A stretch of 56,037 nt of DNA, taken from NCBI RefSeq assembly GCF_016236915.1, contig NZ_JAEHOK010000021.1:1-56037 (forward strand), given 5' to 3'. Made by a program: the position numbers and the translations under genes. Origin of the DNA: Salegentibacter maritimus (GTDB lineage: Bacteria; Bacteroidota; Bacteroidia; Flavobacteriales; Flavobacteriaceae). Of the stretch, positions 42,590 through 51,606 are shown in pieces. Within the stretch, counting starts at the first letter, position 1. The number at the start of each line of letters is the position of its first letter. The notes under the pieces are model-generated. The model was not told the origin of the DNA. It did no database searches and saw only the letters and a list, made by a program, of their open reading frames with translations.

Positions 42590-44020
42590 CTAAGACTGCT
42601 CACTGCCCACTGTTAACCCAAGTTCTTTTCCTTTTTTTAGCATTAAATTCCTTGCGGCTTCATGTTCATTAGGAATTTCTCCTTCCAGAATTGCTTCTTT
42701 AATGGCATCTTTTATAATACCAATTTCTCGCGAGGGCTTAATATTAAAAGTTTCCATAATTTCTTCGCCGGTAACCGGGGGTTGGAAATTGCGCACCTGG
42801 TCGCGCTCTTCCACCTCTTTCATTTTACTGCGAACCACTTTAAAATTGTTATGATACTTTTTAAAACGATTAGGGTTTTTAGTGGTGATATCGGCCTCAC
42901 AGAGTGTCATTAGGTCTTCAATATCTTCACCCGCATCAAAGATAAGTCGGCGCACGGCAGAATCGGTTACGTCATTGTCTACAATAGCTATGGGGCGTGA
43001 ACTCATTAATACCAATTTCTGTACATATTTCATCTTCTCATTAAGCGGCAGGCGAAGTCGTTTAAAGAGTTTAAATACCATTTTCGCGCCCACAAACTCA
43101 TGACCGTGAAAGGTCCACCCAATTTTCTTATGAAATTTTTTGGTAGGGGCTTTCCCAATATCGTGCAATAGGGCTGCCCAGCGTAGCCAAAGATCATCGG
43201 TGTTTTCTGCAATATTATCTACCACTTCTAAAGTGTGCCAAAAATTGTCTTTGTGACGTTGACCTTCAATTTCATCTATGCCTTCCAGAGCGGTAAGTTC
43301 GGGTAAAATAATATCCAGTAAGCCTGTTTTGTGCAGCAAAGAAAATCCTTTTGAAGGTATTTTTGCCAGCATTATTTTATGCAGCTCTTCTGTAATTCTT
43401 TCTTTGGAGATAATGCGTATGCGTTTCCTGTTTCTGGTAATAGCATCTAAGGACTCTTTTTCAATTTTAAAATTTAGTTGTGTGGCAAATCTAATGGCCC
43501 GCAGCATACGCAAGGGATCGTCAGAATAAGTTATATCGGGGTCCAGTGGAGTTTTAATGATTTTGGACTGAAGATCTTCAATACCATTAAAAGGGTCTAA
43601 AAGATTTCCGAAGTTATCCTCATTTAATCCCAATGCGAGTGCATTTATAGTAAAATCACGCCGGTTTTGGTCGTCTTCCAAACTTCCATCTTCCACAAGG
43701 GGTTTTCTACTCTCTTTTTGATAGCTTTCTTTACGAGCGCCCACAAACTCTATTTCCATATCATAAGCCCGTAACATTGCGGTTCCATAATTTTTAAAAA
43801 CCTGCACTTTGGGTTTATGCGGAAGTATTTGGGCTACTTTTTTAGCGAGTTGAATACCGCTGCCAACCGCAACAATGTCTATATCTTTAGGGGTGCCTCG
43901 TTGTAAAATATGATCGCGCACAAAACCTCCAATAACATAGCTTTCAAGATTTATTTCTTCTGAAGCCTGGGTGATGACCCTAAAAATATTATGGGATAAC
44001 GCGCTTTTATAATTCTTCAC
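42590..44020 (-). CDS. CCA-adding enzyme / poly(A) polymerase family with HD domain
   Basis: A 476-residue nucleotidyltransferase: the class II polymerase head GGFVRDHILQRGTPKDIDIV contains the metal-binding Asp pair, RRDFTINALAL and the RRLLRAIRFA-like segment MLRAIRFATQL follow, and the second half has the HD phosphohydrolase motif LRWAALLHDIGKAPTKKFHKKIGWTFHGHEFVGA. It adds or repairs the 3' CCA of tRNAs; HD-containing enzymes may also hydrolyse 2',3'-cyclic phosphates. Flavobacterial genomes often have it beside Sua5. Confidence 0.93.
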   Translation of the reverse strand: MKNYKSALSHNIFRVITQASEEINLESYVIGGFVRDHILQRGTPKDIDIVAVGSGIQLAKKVAQILPHKPKVQVFKNYGTAMLRAYDMEIEFVGARKESYQKESRKPLVEDGSLEDDQNRRDFTINALALGLNEDNFGNLLDPFNGIEDLQSKIIKTPLDPDITYSDDPLRMLRAIRFATQLNFKIEKESLDAITRNRKRIRIISKERITEELHKIMLAKIPSKGFSLLHKTGLLDIILPELTALEGIDEIEGQRHKDNFWHTLEVVDNIAENTDDLWLRWAALLHDIGKAPTKKFHKKIGWTFHGHEFVGAKMVFKLFKRLRLPLNEKMKYVQKLVLMSSRPIAIVDNDVTDSAVRRLIFDAGEDIEDLMTLCEADITTKNPNRFKKYHNNFKVVRSKMKEVEERDQVRNFQPPVTGEEIMETFNIKPSREIGIIKDAIKEAILEGEIPNEHEAARNLMLKKGKELGLTVGSEQS

Positions 44021-44092
44021 TATTTAATTTCTTTTGAAATTTCCTGTTATCAATATGTAATTAAATGATACTGGAAAATTATATCTTTTCTA

Positions 44093-44507
44093 GCCACGAA
44101 TACACAAATATTTATAGTACAATTCTTTTGTGATCTAATAAATCTTTGTGGAAGTTGGCTAATATGGCTAATCTGTTTTCGGAAACCTTTAAATAATTAA
44201 TACATTGAGCAATATGCTTATCGTGAATATTCTCTATAGACTTTATTTCTAAAATGATTTTATCAAAAGCGATAAAATCAGCATAGAATTTGTGTCTCAG
44301 AACAACTCCTTTATAGGTGACTGAGTATTCTTTTTCTCTTTCAAAGGGAAGAATATTCAGCGAATTAAACTCAAGTTCTAATGCATCTTTATAAACTATT
44401 TCAGAAAAGCCACTTCCTAAATTATTATATTCATTGAATAGTGTGCCAACAATGACATAACTTTCATCTTTATATATAATATCGAACATAATTAGTGTAT
44501 TCGTGGC
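44093..44507. mobile_element. GxxExxY gene cassette bounded by inverted repeats
   Basis: GCCACGAATACACAAAT (44093-44109) and ATTAGTGTATTCGTGGC (44491-44507) are inverted repeats with 16 of 17 bases matching and the outer 13 exact. They enclose one gene (44112-44489) almost without spare bases. A similar but differently coded arrangement is at 52946-53353. No transposase is inside, so mobility is inference. Confidence 0.55.
44112..44489 (-). CDS. GxxExxY-family protein
   Basis: A 125-residue GxxExxY protein, named from its motif, here GSGFSEIVYKDAL. Other features are VLRHKFYADFIAFDKIILEIKSIENI, which has the layout of a PD-(D/E)XK nuclease-like core (Asp and Glu-x-Lys), and LAILANFHKD at the end. 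Cellular function is unknown; such genes are scattered through Bacteroidota genomes in many copies. It fills the inverted-repeat cassette described at 44093-44507. Confidence 0.9.
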   Translation of the reverse strand: MFDIIYKDESYVIVGTLFNEYNNLGSGFSEIVYKDALELEFNSLNILPFEREKEYSVTYKGVVLRHKFYADFIAFDKIILEIKSIENIHDKHIAQCINYLKVSENRLAILANFHKDLLDHKRIVL

Positions 44508-44515
44508 GAAATAAT

Positions 44516-45085
44516 CTATTTTCTAATCACTTTAACCTTACCATCGTTACTTAATTTAATGATAGTAGAGGGTTTAGCCGATTTCTTATTTTTTTGCAAA
44601 TTTACTATATAGTCCACACCTTCTAAAATTTCGGGACTAATTTTGGCGAAACTTTCCGGTGTTTTTTCACCACTAATGTTTGCCGAGGTAGAAACGATGG
44701 GTTTACTAAATCTTTTTGCTAAATCATTACTGAATTTATCTTTGGAAACCCTAATAGCCAGGGAATTATCAGCGCCTATTAGGTTTTCGGCCACACGAAT
44801 TGGATTATCGTAAATAACGGTGGTAGGTTTTCGGGCAAATTTTAAAATGTCGTAAGCTACTTCTGGTACATCTTCCACAAATTGGTTGAGCATTTTATAA
44901 TCTGAAACCAAACAAATTAAGGCCTGACTTTCGTGGCGTTTTTTTAGTTTATACACTTTTTCTACCGCTCCAGGATTGGTGGCGTCACAGCCAATTCCCC
45001 AAACTGTATCGGTAGGATAAAGTATAAGCCCGCCGCGTTTTAAGATAGTAAGGGCGTTTTGTATTTCTGTTTTAAGATCTTCCAT
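44516..45085 (-). CDS. tsaC: Threonylcarbamoyl-AMP synthase (TsaC/Sua5 family)
   Basis: A 189-residue YrdC-domain enzyme that makes threonylcarbamoyl-AMP for the t6A modification of tRNAs. It shows the N-terminal LKRGGLILYPTDTVWGIGCDATN and KVYKLKKRHESQALICLVS, the ATP/bicarbonate site, and VSTSANISGEKTPESFAKI near the end. It is the short form without the Sua5 C-terminal domain. The start overlaps the upstream glycosyltransferase end by 14 bases. Confidence 0.9.
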   Translation of the reverse strand: MEDLKTEIQNALTILKRGGLILYPTDTVWGIGCDATNPGAVEKVYKLKKRHESQALICLVSDYKMLNQFVEDVPEVAYDILKFARKPTTVIYDNPIRVAENLIGADNSLAIRVSKDKFSNDLAKRFSKPIVSTSANISGEKTPESFAKISPEILEGVDYIVNLQKNKKSAKPSTIIKLSNDGKVKVIRK

Positions 45086-46187
45086 ATAAAATGTTTTTGT
45101 ATTCGTGTAGTGTTTTTTGCGCCATTTGTTTTGTGGTGAAATTTTCTACCACTTTTCGATGGGCGTTTTGGGTAAACCTAAGGCTTATATTGGTTTCTTT
45201 TGCCAAAAATAGGATGTGTTCGCTTAATTTTTTAGGATCTGTCGCATCAGCTAAAAGTCCGTTTTCCATATGGCTCACAATTTCGGGAATTCCTCCAACA
45301 TTTGTGGCTATAACTGGAGTTTTATGGTAGAAAGCTTCATAAATTACATTAGGGACACCTTCAGAGTTAGAGGTGAGCAGTAACATATCTAACTGTAATA
45401 TTAGGTTTGCGGCATTTTCTTTAAAACCCAAAAAACTGATAGATGCTTCTAAATTATTAGCTTTTACCTGTTCGAGTAATGCGGCAGTTTCAGAAGTGAA
45501 ATATCCAATTTGTACAAAGTGAAATTTTTGACCGTTTTGCCGGTTTATTATTTGTTTGGCAGTTTCAATGAAAGTAGAAAGGTCCTTAGCAGGAATATGA
45601 TTGCCAATATTTCCTACCAGAATATAATCTTCGGTTAAGCCAAGTTTATTTCGAAGATTACCATCAGGGCAAAGCTGTTTTTGTTTTTCAATAGAAATAC
45701 CGTGATAAATGGTTCTTAAACGATTTTTATCCTTAATTTTTTCTGCAGTGATCTCTTTGGTTTTATGCGAAACACACAGAATGCGTTTAATTTTTGGATA
45801 GTTGTATTTGTAAAGTGTTTGCTCTCTGTTTTTGATGGGAAAAGAAGTCTTTTTGCTAAAAACCATTGGCGGTAAATTATAGAATTTATCGGCCAAAACA
45901 ACCAGGGCAAGTGCTTTTGGATCGTGAATATGGATAAGGTCTATTCGCCTGGTCTTGCAAATTTGTATAATCTTTAAACTGTACCGAATATCGAAATTAA
46001 AGCGAAGTGGTGAAGTTTTGAACTTTAATTGATTCTCTTTGAGTCTCTTATGAAACAATCCGTTTTTTACGCATAGAATTAGATTTTCCACTTCGGGAGC
46101 CTCATTTTTAAAGGCTTCACACAGCAATTCGATTTGGTTTTCACCGCCCCCCCAATTTTTTACTGCCGATAAATGAAGGATTTTCAT
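45072..46187 (-). CDS. Glycosyltransferase family 4 protein
   Basis: A 371-residue GT-B enzyme: N-terminal domain starting MKILHLSAVKNWGGGENQIELLCEAF (acceptor side, GGGE loop) and IHIHDPKALALVVLAD, followed by a C-terminal domain with GNIGNHIPAKDL and the donor motif NSEGVPNVIYEAFYHKTPVIATNVGGIPEIV, where EGxPNxIxEA is the retaining GT4 signature. It transfers a sugar from a nucleotide-sugar to a lipid or glycan acceptor. First gene of the surface-glycan cluster. Confidence 0.92.
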   Translation of the reverse strand: MKILHLSAVKNWGGGENQIELLCEAFKNEAPEVENLILCVKNGLFHKRLKENQLKFKTSPLRFNFDIRYSLKIIQICKTRRIDLIHIHDPKALALVVLADKFYNLPPMVFSKKTSFPIKNREQTLYKYNYPKIKRILCVSHKTKEITAEKIKDKNRLRTIYHGISIEKQKQLCPDGNLRNKLGLTEDYILVGNIGNHIPAKDLSTFIETAKQIINRQNGQKFHFVQIGYFTSETAALLEQVKANNLEASISFLGFKENAANLILQLDMLLLTSNSEGVPNVIYEAFYHKTPVIATNVGGIPEIVSHMENGLLADATDPKKLSEHILFLAKETNISLRFTQNAHRKVVENFTTKQMAQKTLHEYKNILYGRS

Positions 46188-46370
46188 TAGGTCTTTCTCT
46201 TTATTCGTTGCTGCAATGTTTATATTTGTCGATTATTAAAAACTTAAGTTTTTGATTAGTCAAGCCTTAATGCGGTGGTAAAAATACTAATTTACACTGC
46301 GATATTTAGCTAATCTTTCGGTCTAATTCGGGGATGGTGTAATTATTAATAGCTTTAACTTTATTTGTTG

Positions 46371-47138
46371 ATGAAGATTTTCATTTCAAAATATCATAAA
46401 TTATCCAAGAAGAACATCGAAGAAATTCTGTTGAATTTTAATGCTATTGGGCAGTCGTTTTTTGCAGGAAAAAAACATCGCAGAAACCATATTAAAATAA
46501 TTGAAAAAGAGGGGGAGAAATTCAATATAAAGTCTTTTAAACAGCCTAACTTCATTAACAGGTATGTGTATGTACTTTTTAGGGAATCTAAAGCTGAGCG
46601 CTCGTTTAAATATGCAGAAAAACTTATTAAAAAAGGAATTGGAACCCCTAAGCCTATTGCTTTTGCTGAAGAAGTTGTTAAGGGAGCTCTTACTAAAAGT
46701 TTTTATATCAGCGAGCATTTAGATTATGATCTTACATTTAGGGATTTAGATTTGACAATACCCGGCCACGAAGATATTTTACGTGCTTTTACCCGTTTCA
46801 CCTTTAAACTTCATGAAAATAATATTGAGTTTTTGGACCATAGCCCCGGTAACACTTTAATTCAGCTAAATAACGGCGATTATAAGTTTTACCTGGTAGA
46901 TTTAAATAGAATGAATTTTAAACCGCTTAATTTTACCGAGCGGATGAAAAATTTTGCCAGGCTTACTCCCGATAATGAAAAGATTGAAATTATGGCCGAT
47001 GAATATGCAGAACTCATAGAAAAGTCGGAAACCGAAGTCTTTAAAAAAATGTGGTTTTTTGCCCATTCTTTTTTTGTAAAAAGGGCTAAGAATAGGGAAC
47101 TGAAGCAAAGGTTTAAAAATTTTGTCGGAATTAAATAA
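46371..47138 (+). CDS. LPS core heptose/Kdo kinase-like protein
   Basis: A 255-residue kinase-fold protein from the ATG at 46371. Active-site elements: FINRYVYVLFRESKAERSFKYAEKL (N-lobe), IEFLDHSPGNTLIQL as the catalytic loop (HxDxxxxN-like, with Asp and Asn), and YLVDLNRMNF as the metal-binding DFG-like motif. It resembles WaaP/KdkA-type enzymes that phosphorylate lipopolysaccharide core sugars or the InaA group. Divergent from the glycosyltransferase; substrate inferred from the cluster. Confidence 0.75.
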   Translation: MKIFISKYHKLSKKNIEEILLNFNAIGQSFFAGKKHRRNHIKIIEKEGEKFNIKSFKQPNFINRYVYVLFRESKAERSFKYAEKLIKKGIGTPKPIAFAEEVVKGALTKSFYISEHLDYDLTFRDLDLTIPGHEDILRAFTRFTFKLHENNIEFLDHSPGNTLIQLNNGDYKFYLVDLNRMNFKPLNFTERMKNFARLTPDNEKIEIMADEYAELIEKSETEVFKKMWFFAHSFFVKRAKNRELKQRFKNFVGIK

Positions 47139-47369
47139 GCGAATATAAAATTAAGGTTCTTGTCCTAAAGTTTTGAAATTGATATTTTCAATTAAATAAC
47201 ATCAAGAAATCTTAGAGTTTTTTTGTAGTATTAACCAAAGTTTAAAGTAAGCTCTTCCAATAAGAAATGAATTATTTCTTTAGGAGGGTTATGAATAAAA
47301 TTAAAATGTTTAGCTCAATAAAATGAGGTGATGTTTTAAGTTTAAAATAGTCATTTATAATTTAGAATA

Positions 47370-48218
47370 ATGTTTCAGCACTATATTGTTACTCGTTTCA
47401 ATTTAAGAGCGAAAGACTGGACTACTACAAAAAATAACGAAGAAGTGCTAACTGATGAATGGTTAGAGGAGCGTTTTGATTTATTCGAGAATTATTGTTT
47501 TGCATCGGTAAAAAACCAAACTAACCAAAACTTTAAGTGGTTGGTTTTTTTTGATATTAATACTCCTGAAATCTATAAACAGAAGGTAGTAGATTACAAA
47601 AGTGACTACGAAAATTTTGTTCCCGTTTTTATTGACGGTATGAAAAATTTCCTTCCCGAAATTGTAAAAACTATTAGTAATCTTGATTCCCAGGAATATA
47701 TAATAACCTCACGGCTAGATAACGACGATTGTATTCACCAGAATTATACAGATGTTGTGCAAAGTTATTTTAATAAACAAGAGCATCAAGCGCTTGATAT
47801 AATTGATGGTTATACTTTAGAAACCGGTAAAAATACCCGTTTGGGTGCTTTAAGAAAATTAAATAATCCATTTATTAGTCTTATAGAAAAGAAAGATGAT
47901 TTTAAAACTGTTTGGTTTCGAAATCGTCATGGCTCCTGGAAATATGAAAAAAATCTGGTTAGAATAAAAAATCAAAGACTCTGGTTAAGTATAATTCATT
48001 CTAAAAATAAAGTGAATAGATTTTGGGGATATGGAAATATAAACCCTGAAAAAATCTATGATTTTAATATTTCTAAAACCCGAACAACAGAAATCTTTAA
48101 AAGTTTAGTGAGTTTTAATTCATGGCGATTATTGAGTTTTAAAAATAGGGTAAAGTTAATTAGCAAAGAAGTTTACAAAAAAATTAAAGCGGCTATAGGG
48201 CTTTATAGAAATACCTGA
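47370..48218 (+). CDS. Putative rhamnosyltransferase-family glycosyltransferase
   Basis: A 282-residue protein of the putative rhamnosyl transferase family: MFQHYIVTRFNLRA at the start, FENYCFASVKNQTNQNFKWLVFFDINTPE, and the donor-metal motif YIITSRLDNDDCIHQNY (Asp-Asn-Asp-Asp). The C-terminal part is basic and Trp-rich (RNRHGSWKYEKN). GT-A-like, so a nucleotide-sugar-dependent inverting transferase; the sugar is not known. Confidence 0.75.
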   Translation: MFQHYIVTRFNLRAKDWTTTKNNEEVLTDEWLEERFDLFENYCFASVKNQTNQNFKWLVFFDINTPEIYKQKVVDYKSDYENFVPVFIDGMKNFLPEIVKTISNLDSQEYIITSRLDNDDCIHQNYTDVVQSYFNKQEHQALDIIDGYTLETGKNTRLGALRKLNNPFISLIEKKDDFKTVWFRNRHGSWKYEKNLVRIKNQRLWLSIIHSKNKVNRFWGYGNINPEKIYDFNISKTRTTEIFKSLVSFNSWRLLSFKNRVKLISKEVYKKIKAAIGLYRNT

Positions 48219-48298
48219 ATTAAATAAAGTACAGGAACTTCTCTAATTTACTCCATAATCTGGATTTAATGCTTCAAGGCTTGTTACCAGGGAACATC

Positions 48299-49288
48299 TT
48301 AGCTTTCACTTAATCGCTTTTTTATCCAAAGTAAAATATAATTTAATATTTCGTCATTGGCCATATCCAGGGTTTGAAAGGTGAGAAAAAGTTTCTTTTG
48401 GTTTTTTTCAAACCATTTCAATTTTAGTTTTGTTGACGATAAATTTTTATACGACCTGAAGTAAGTTAACTGCGAGTAACTACGATAATGGTAAGTGTTA
48501 TTCTTAATTTCCAGATGCTCAGATAAGGAAGATAGCAGAAATTGATTTGGATTTCTAAATCTGTGTTGAATATTGTTTCTAAGTAAAGAATCTTCTTTAA
48601 AAAATTTTGTTAGAGTTGATTTTCTTACACTAACCGGAGTATGAAATCGTCTAACATATTTATCCATTTTCGCCATTTTGGCGCTGTTTTGTTGTAGTTT
48701 TTTAAAACTGATTTTATCCTTTTTTGTAGAAACATCCAGGAAGTTTAAAAATTCATGATATGATTTTCGTAATGTTTTGTTTTCATTGAAGTCTTGCCAT
48801 TTACCTCTTATGATAGGTTCTCCATTAATAAAAAAATCATCTACAGAGACTTCTTTCATTACAAAAGTATCATCATTAAAAATAATAAAGTGCTCAGATA
48901 AGTTGGGGATTCTATACAACATAGATATAATAGAACACGAGTTAAAGGTGGGGAGGTATTCTTCAAATCCCCTAAAAATAATTTCGTGATCTACCAGTTC
49001 TAAGTTCATACCTTTCTTTTGAGCTAATGATTTTAGGTGATCAAAAGATTCGGGCGATTGATTATCGGTTACTAAAAAAATATTCCTAATAAAAGGCGCA
49101 AATTTGATTATAGATTTAATAGCCATATCAATTTCCCCAATTGAATTGTATCTTTTTAAGTGTTTTTTAGAGGAGAAATTTATAGGAGATTTAGAATAAT
49201 CATTAATTTTTTTTTGCCAATTTTTGTCGTCGCCATCTACCCATGTTATAACGGCATCAACGGGAATATCTTCTAGAGATTCTTTCAT
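48299..49288 (-). CDS. Stealth-family hexose-phosphate transferase
   Basis: A 329-residue Stealth protein, a group that transfers hexose-1-phosphate units in capsular or surface glycans. CR1 is IPVDAVITWVDGDDKNWQKK; CR2 is RYNSIGEIDMAIKSIIKFAPFIRNIFLVTDNQ; CR3-like FIIFNDDTFVMKEVSVDDFF; and CR4-like RFHTPVSVRKSTL with FRNPNQF. All conserved regions appear, so it should be active, and phosphodiester-linked surface sugar is the expected product. It stands in the middle of the glycan cluster. Confidence 0.9.
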   Translation of the reverse strand: MKESLEDIPVDAVITWVDGDDKNWQKKINDYSKSPINFSSKKHLKRYNSIGEIDMAIKSIIKFAPFIRNIFLVTDNQSPESFDHLKSLAQKKGMNLELVDHEIIFRGFEEYLPTFNSCSIISMLYRIPNLSEHFIIFNDDTFVMKEVSVDDFFINGEPIIRGKWQDFNENKTLRKSYHEFLNFLDVSTKKDKISFKKLQQNSAKMAKMDKYVRRFHTPVSVRKSTLTKFFKEDSLLRNNIQHRFRNPNQFLLSSLSEHLEIKNNTYHYRSYSQLTYFRSYKNLSSTKLKLKWFEKNQKKLFLTFQTLDMANDEILNYILLWIKKRLSES

Positions 49289-49432
49289 TCTTTGAAAATT
49301 TAACCTGGTAATTTAGGTTTTAATTTGAATTATTCACTGAAAAATAAGGATTAATTTACCTTTTGTTTAAATGCTAAATTATAATATTCAAAAAAAAAGT
49401 AGCAAATTTAATACGTTAAAATCACTTAAGCG

Positions 49433-50497
49433 CTATTTAATTGTGGGTGGTTTCCGGTAAGTCTTTAAAGGATAGAAATTAAGGTTTTTGCGAACTTTTA
49501 GCTTTCGTATAATATTTAAGGGTTTAGGTTTTAAATGACTTTTATCGGCATGTAGAAATTTTATTGATGCATCTATTAAGCGCGCGCTAGACTTGCCATC
49601 TTTATAGGGGTGCATATTTTTATTAAATTCCTGGATTTCTTCAAGTAAATTCACATCAGGATCAAGTGCATTTTCTATTGCGCTTTCAATTTTTTCAACC
49701 TGGGTGATATTTAGTAAGTGTTTTCCGGGTTGTGAGTTTCTAAAAGTTACTACCGGTTTTTCTTGAAGCAAAAATTCAGTTACTACAGAGGTAGAATCGG
49801 CAAACAGTACATCGCTTTCTCGAAATAAAGGGATCAAATCTGTAGTATCGTAATAGGTGAGGTTTTTCCCTTGTATGTCTATAAATTTTTGAACACGTTC
49901 CTGCGGAATTTTTGGGTGGAGCACTACTTTAAAATTCCAATTTCCTTTTTTCGAAATGCGTTTTATTTCCTCTATCACATCATCATTATAGGCTAAACTC
50001 AGTTTTTTACTAAAGGTAGAGGAAATTAAGATACTAGGTTTTTCCCGCGGAATTTCTTCTAGCGGAAACAGGGGATCTAATTTGGGCCAACCGGTTTCTA
50101 CTACTTCAAAGTGTCTATATTTTTTCTGCAACTCTTTAAAAGGTTGTGTAGTAAACGGTCCTTGAGTTGAATATAGATCGAAAAATCCGCGAATTCTAAA
50201 GTGCCCCTTTTTAAAATTACGTTTACTGGGGGCAATCCCATGAAATACCTGTACTTTTAAACCCGGGAGAAAATCGGCTATACTGTTGGTAATACTTAAA
50301 ATAATATGGGGGTTGTAATCAATGGCCTGGTGAATATCATCTACCACAAGCTTATCTTTACTAAATTTCTTTTTGGTTTCCGGTTCATCAGCAAACCATT
50401 TTACCTGGTATCCACGTTTTTTAATTTCTTCTTCCAGGGGCTCACCAATTGGAAAAGCATAGGTATAACTGATATAAATAAGAAACCGATAATTCAT
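49433..50497 (-). CDS. CDP-glycerol glycerophosphotransferase-family protein
   Basis: A 354-residue GT-B protein of the Glyphos_transf family: QVFHGIAPSKRNFKKGHFR with the family's HG(x)xxKR-like site, TGWPKLDPLF, KVVLHPKIPQERVQ, then the C-terminal donor-binding SDVLFADSTSVVTEFLLQEKPVVTFRN. Members make poly(glycerol- or ribitol-phosphate); a teichoic-acid-like or phospho-glycerol decoration of the surface glycan is inferred. It begins four bases inside the end of the GT9 gene (ATGA overlap), so the two are coupled. Confidence 0.82.
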   Translation of the reverse strand: MNYRFLIYISYTYAFPIGEPLEEEIKKRGYQVKWFADEPETKKKFSKDKLVVDDIHQAIDYNPHIILSITNSIADFLPGLKVQVFHGIAPSKRNFKKGHFRIRGFFDLYSTQGPFTTQPFKELQKKYRHFEVVETGWPKLDPLFPLEEIPREKPSILISSTFSKKLSLAYNDDVIEEIKRISKKGNWNFKVVLHPKIPQERVQKFIDIQGKNLTYYDTTDLIPLFRESDVLFADSTSVVTEFLLQEKPVVTFRNSQPGKHLLNITQVEKIESAIENALDPDVNLLEEIQEFNKNMHPYKDGKSSARLIDASIKFLHADKSHLKPKPLNIIRKLKVRKNLNFYPLKTYRKPPTIK

Positions 50498-51561
50498 ATG
50501 TTGAGGTTTTTTAAAAACTCACTTAATTTTAATTCCATGAGCTCGGGATTTAATTTTTGATATAACCTGTCATTTTTAAGTTTGCTGAAGCGGGGTGTAT
50601 TGTTTTTGAAAAGATGTGGTTCGAAGTCCTCCAAATGTATTGAAACCTGTTTTACATTATCTTCATAAATCGCCCAATAATTCTTTTTTACAATTGGGGA
50701 GTGTATAGAAAAACCTGGTATACCCAGTGCTTTCATAATATTGGCAGCTCCACCTTCATTTCCAAAATAAAGATCACAGTTAGCCGCGTTAAGTATAAAA
50801 CCTTTTAATGAGTTTTCATAGATATCAAGAAAAATACGTGATTGGGTTTGGGGACTGCACAGGTTGTAAATTTTTTTTGCTTCAGCATTTTGCATGGGCA
50901 AATAGTTAAATAATATCTGCGCTTCTGGTATTTGTTTTACAATTTTATCCAATAAAAATGCCATATAAGCTTTAGGATAAGATTTTGTGGTGGAACTTCC
51001 CAGTACACCGCACATAATTACCGGTTGGTCTATGTCTATTCCTTGCTTTTTCAGCTTCTTTCTAAAAGTCTCTTTTTCTTTGGGAGAGATAAAAATTTTA
51101 GGTCTAAGCGCTATAGGAAAGCTCTGGTCCAGACCTTTTAAAAGTTGCATTCTGTTCTCTATGGCGAGACCTGCACTAGTTTGGGGATTTTCTTTATAAC
51201 TGAAAGTTTTTGTATAAAACAGTCGGGTATAATTTTTATCAAAACCAAGTCTTCTAGGTGCCCCTGCAAAGTAGGTAATAATGCCTGAACTTATTTTAGA
51301 GTAAATGTCAATTATTATAGAATAAGATTCATTACGAATAAAACTCAAAAACTTTAGAAATTTTAAAGGGTTTCTTCCTGTCTCTGGTTTATACTCAATA
51401 AGCTTATCTATAAATGGATTGTTTTCTACTACCGGCTTTGTGTGTGGGTAAATTAAATAATGTAATTCAGCATTCGGATATTTCTTCCGAAGGGCTTCAA
51501 ATAAGATTGAGGATGTGAGCACATCCCCAATCATTTTTTGCTGAATTATAAGTATTTTCAT
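50494..51561 (-). CDS. Glycosyltransferase family 9 (heptosyltransferase-like)
   Basis: A 355-residue GT9 enzyme: MKILIIQQKMIGDVLTSSILFEALRKKYPNAELHYL (start typical for ADP-heptose:LPS heptosyltransferases), AGAPRRLGFD, VIMCGVLGSSTTKSYP, and NAANCDLYFGNEGGAANIMKALGIPGFSIHSP with the GNxxGxxN-like donor motif. It adds a heptose-like sugar to the LPS inner core. Translationally coupled with the downstream transferase; first gene after dapD. Confidence 0.88.
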   Translation of the reverse strand: MKILIIQQKMIGDVLTSSILFEALRKKYPNAELHYLIYPHTKPVVENNPFIDKLIEYKPETGRNPLKFLKFLSFIRNESYSIIIDIYSKISSGIITYFAGAPRRLGFDKNYTRLFYTKTFSYKENPQTSAGLAIENRMQLLKGLDQSFPIALRPKIFISPKEKETFRKKLKKQGIDIDQPVIMCGVLGSSTTKSYPKAYMAFLLDKIVKQIPEAQILFNYLPMQNAEAKKIYNLCSPQTQSRIFLDIYENSLKGFILNAANCDLYFGNEGGAANIMKALGIPGFSIHSPIVKKNYWAIYEDNVKQVSIHLEDFEPHLFKNNTPRFSKLKNDRLYQKLNPELMELKLSEFLKNLNI

Positions 51562-51606
51562 ACGTTTTTTTCACTCGCCTCACAGCAAAGTTTATAAGAT
51601 AAGACC

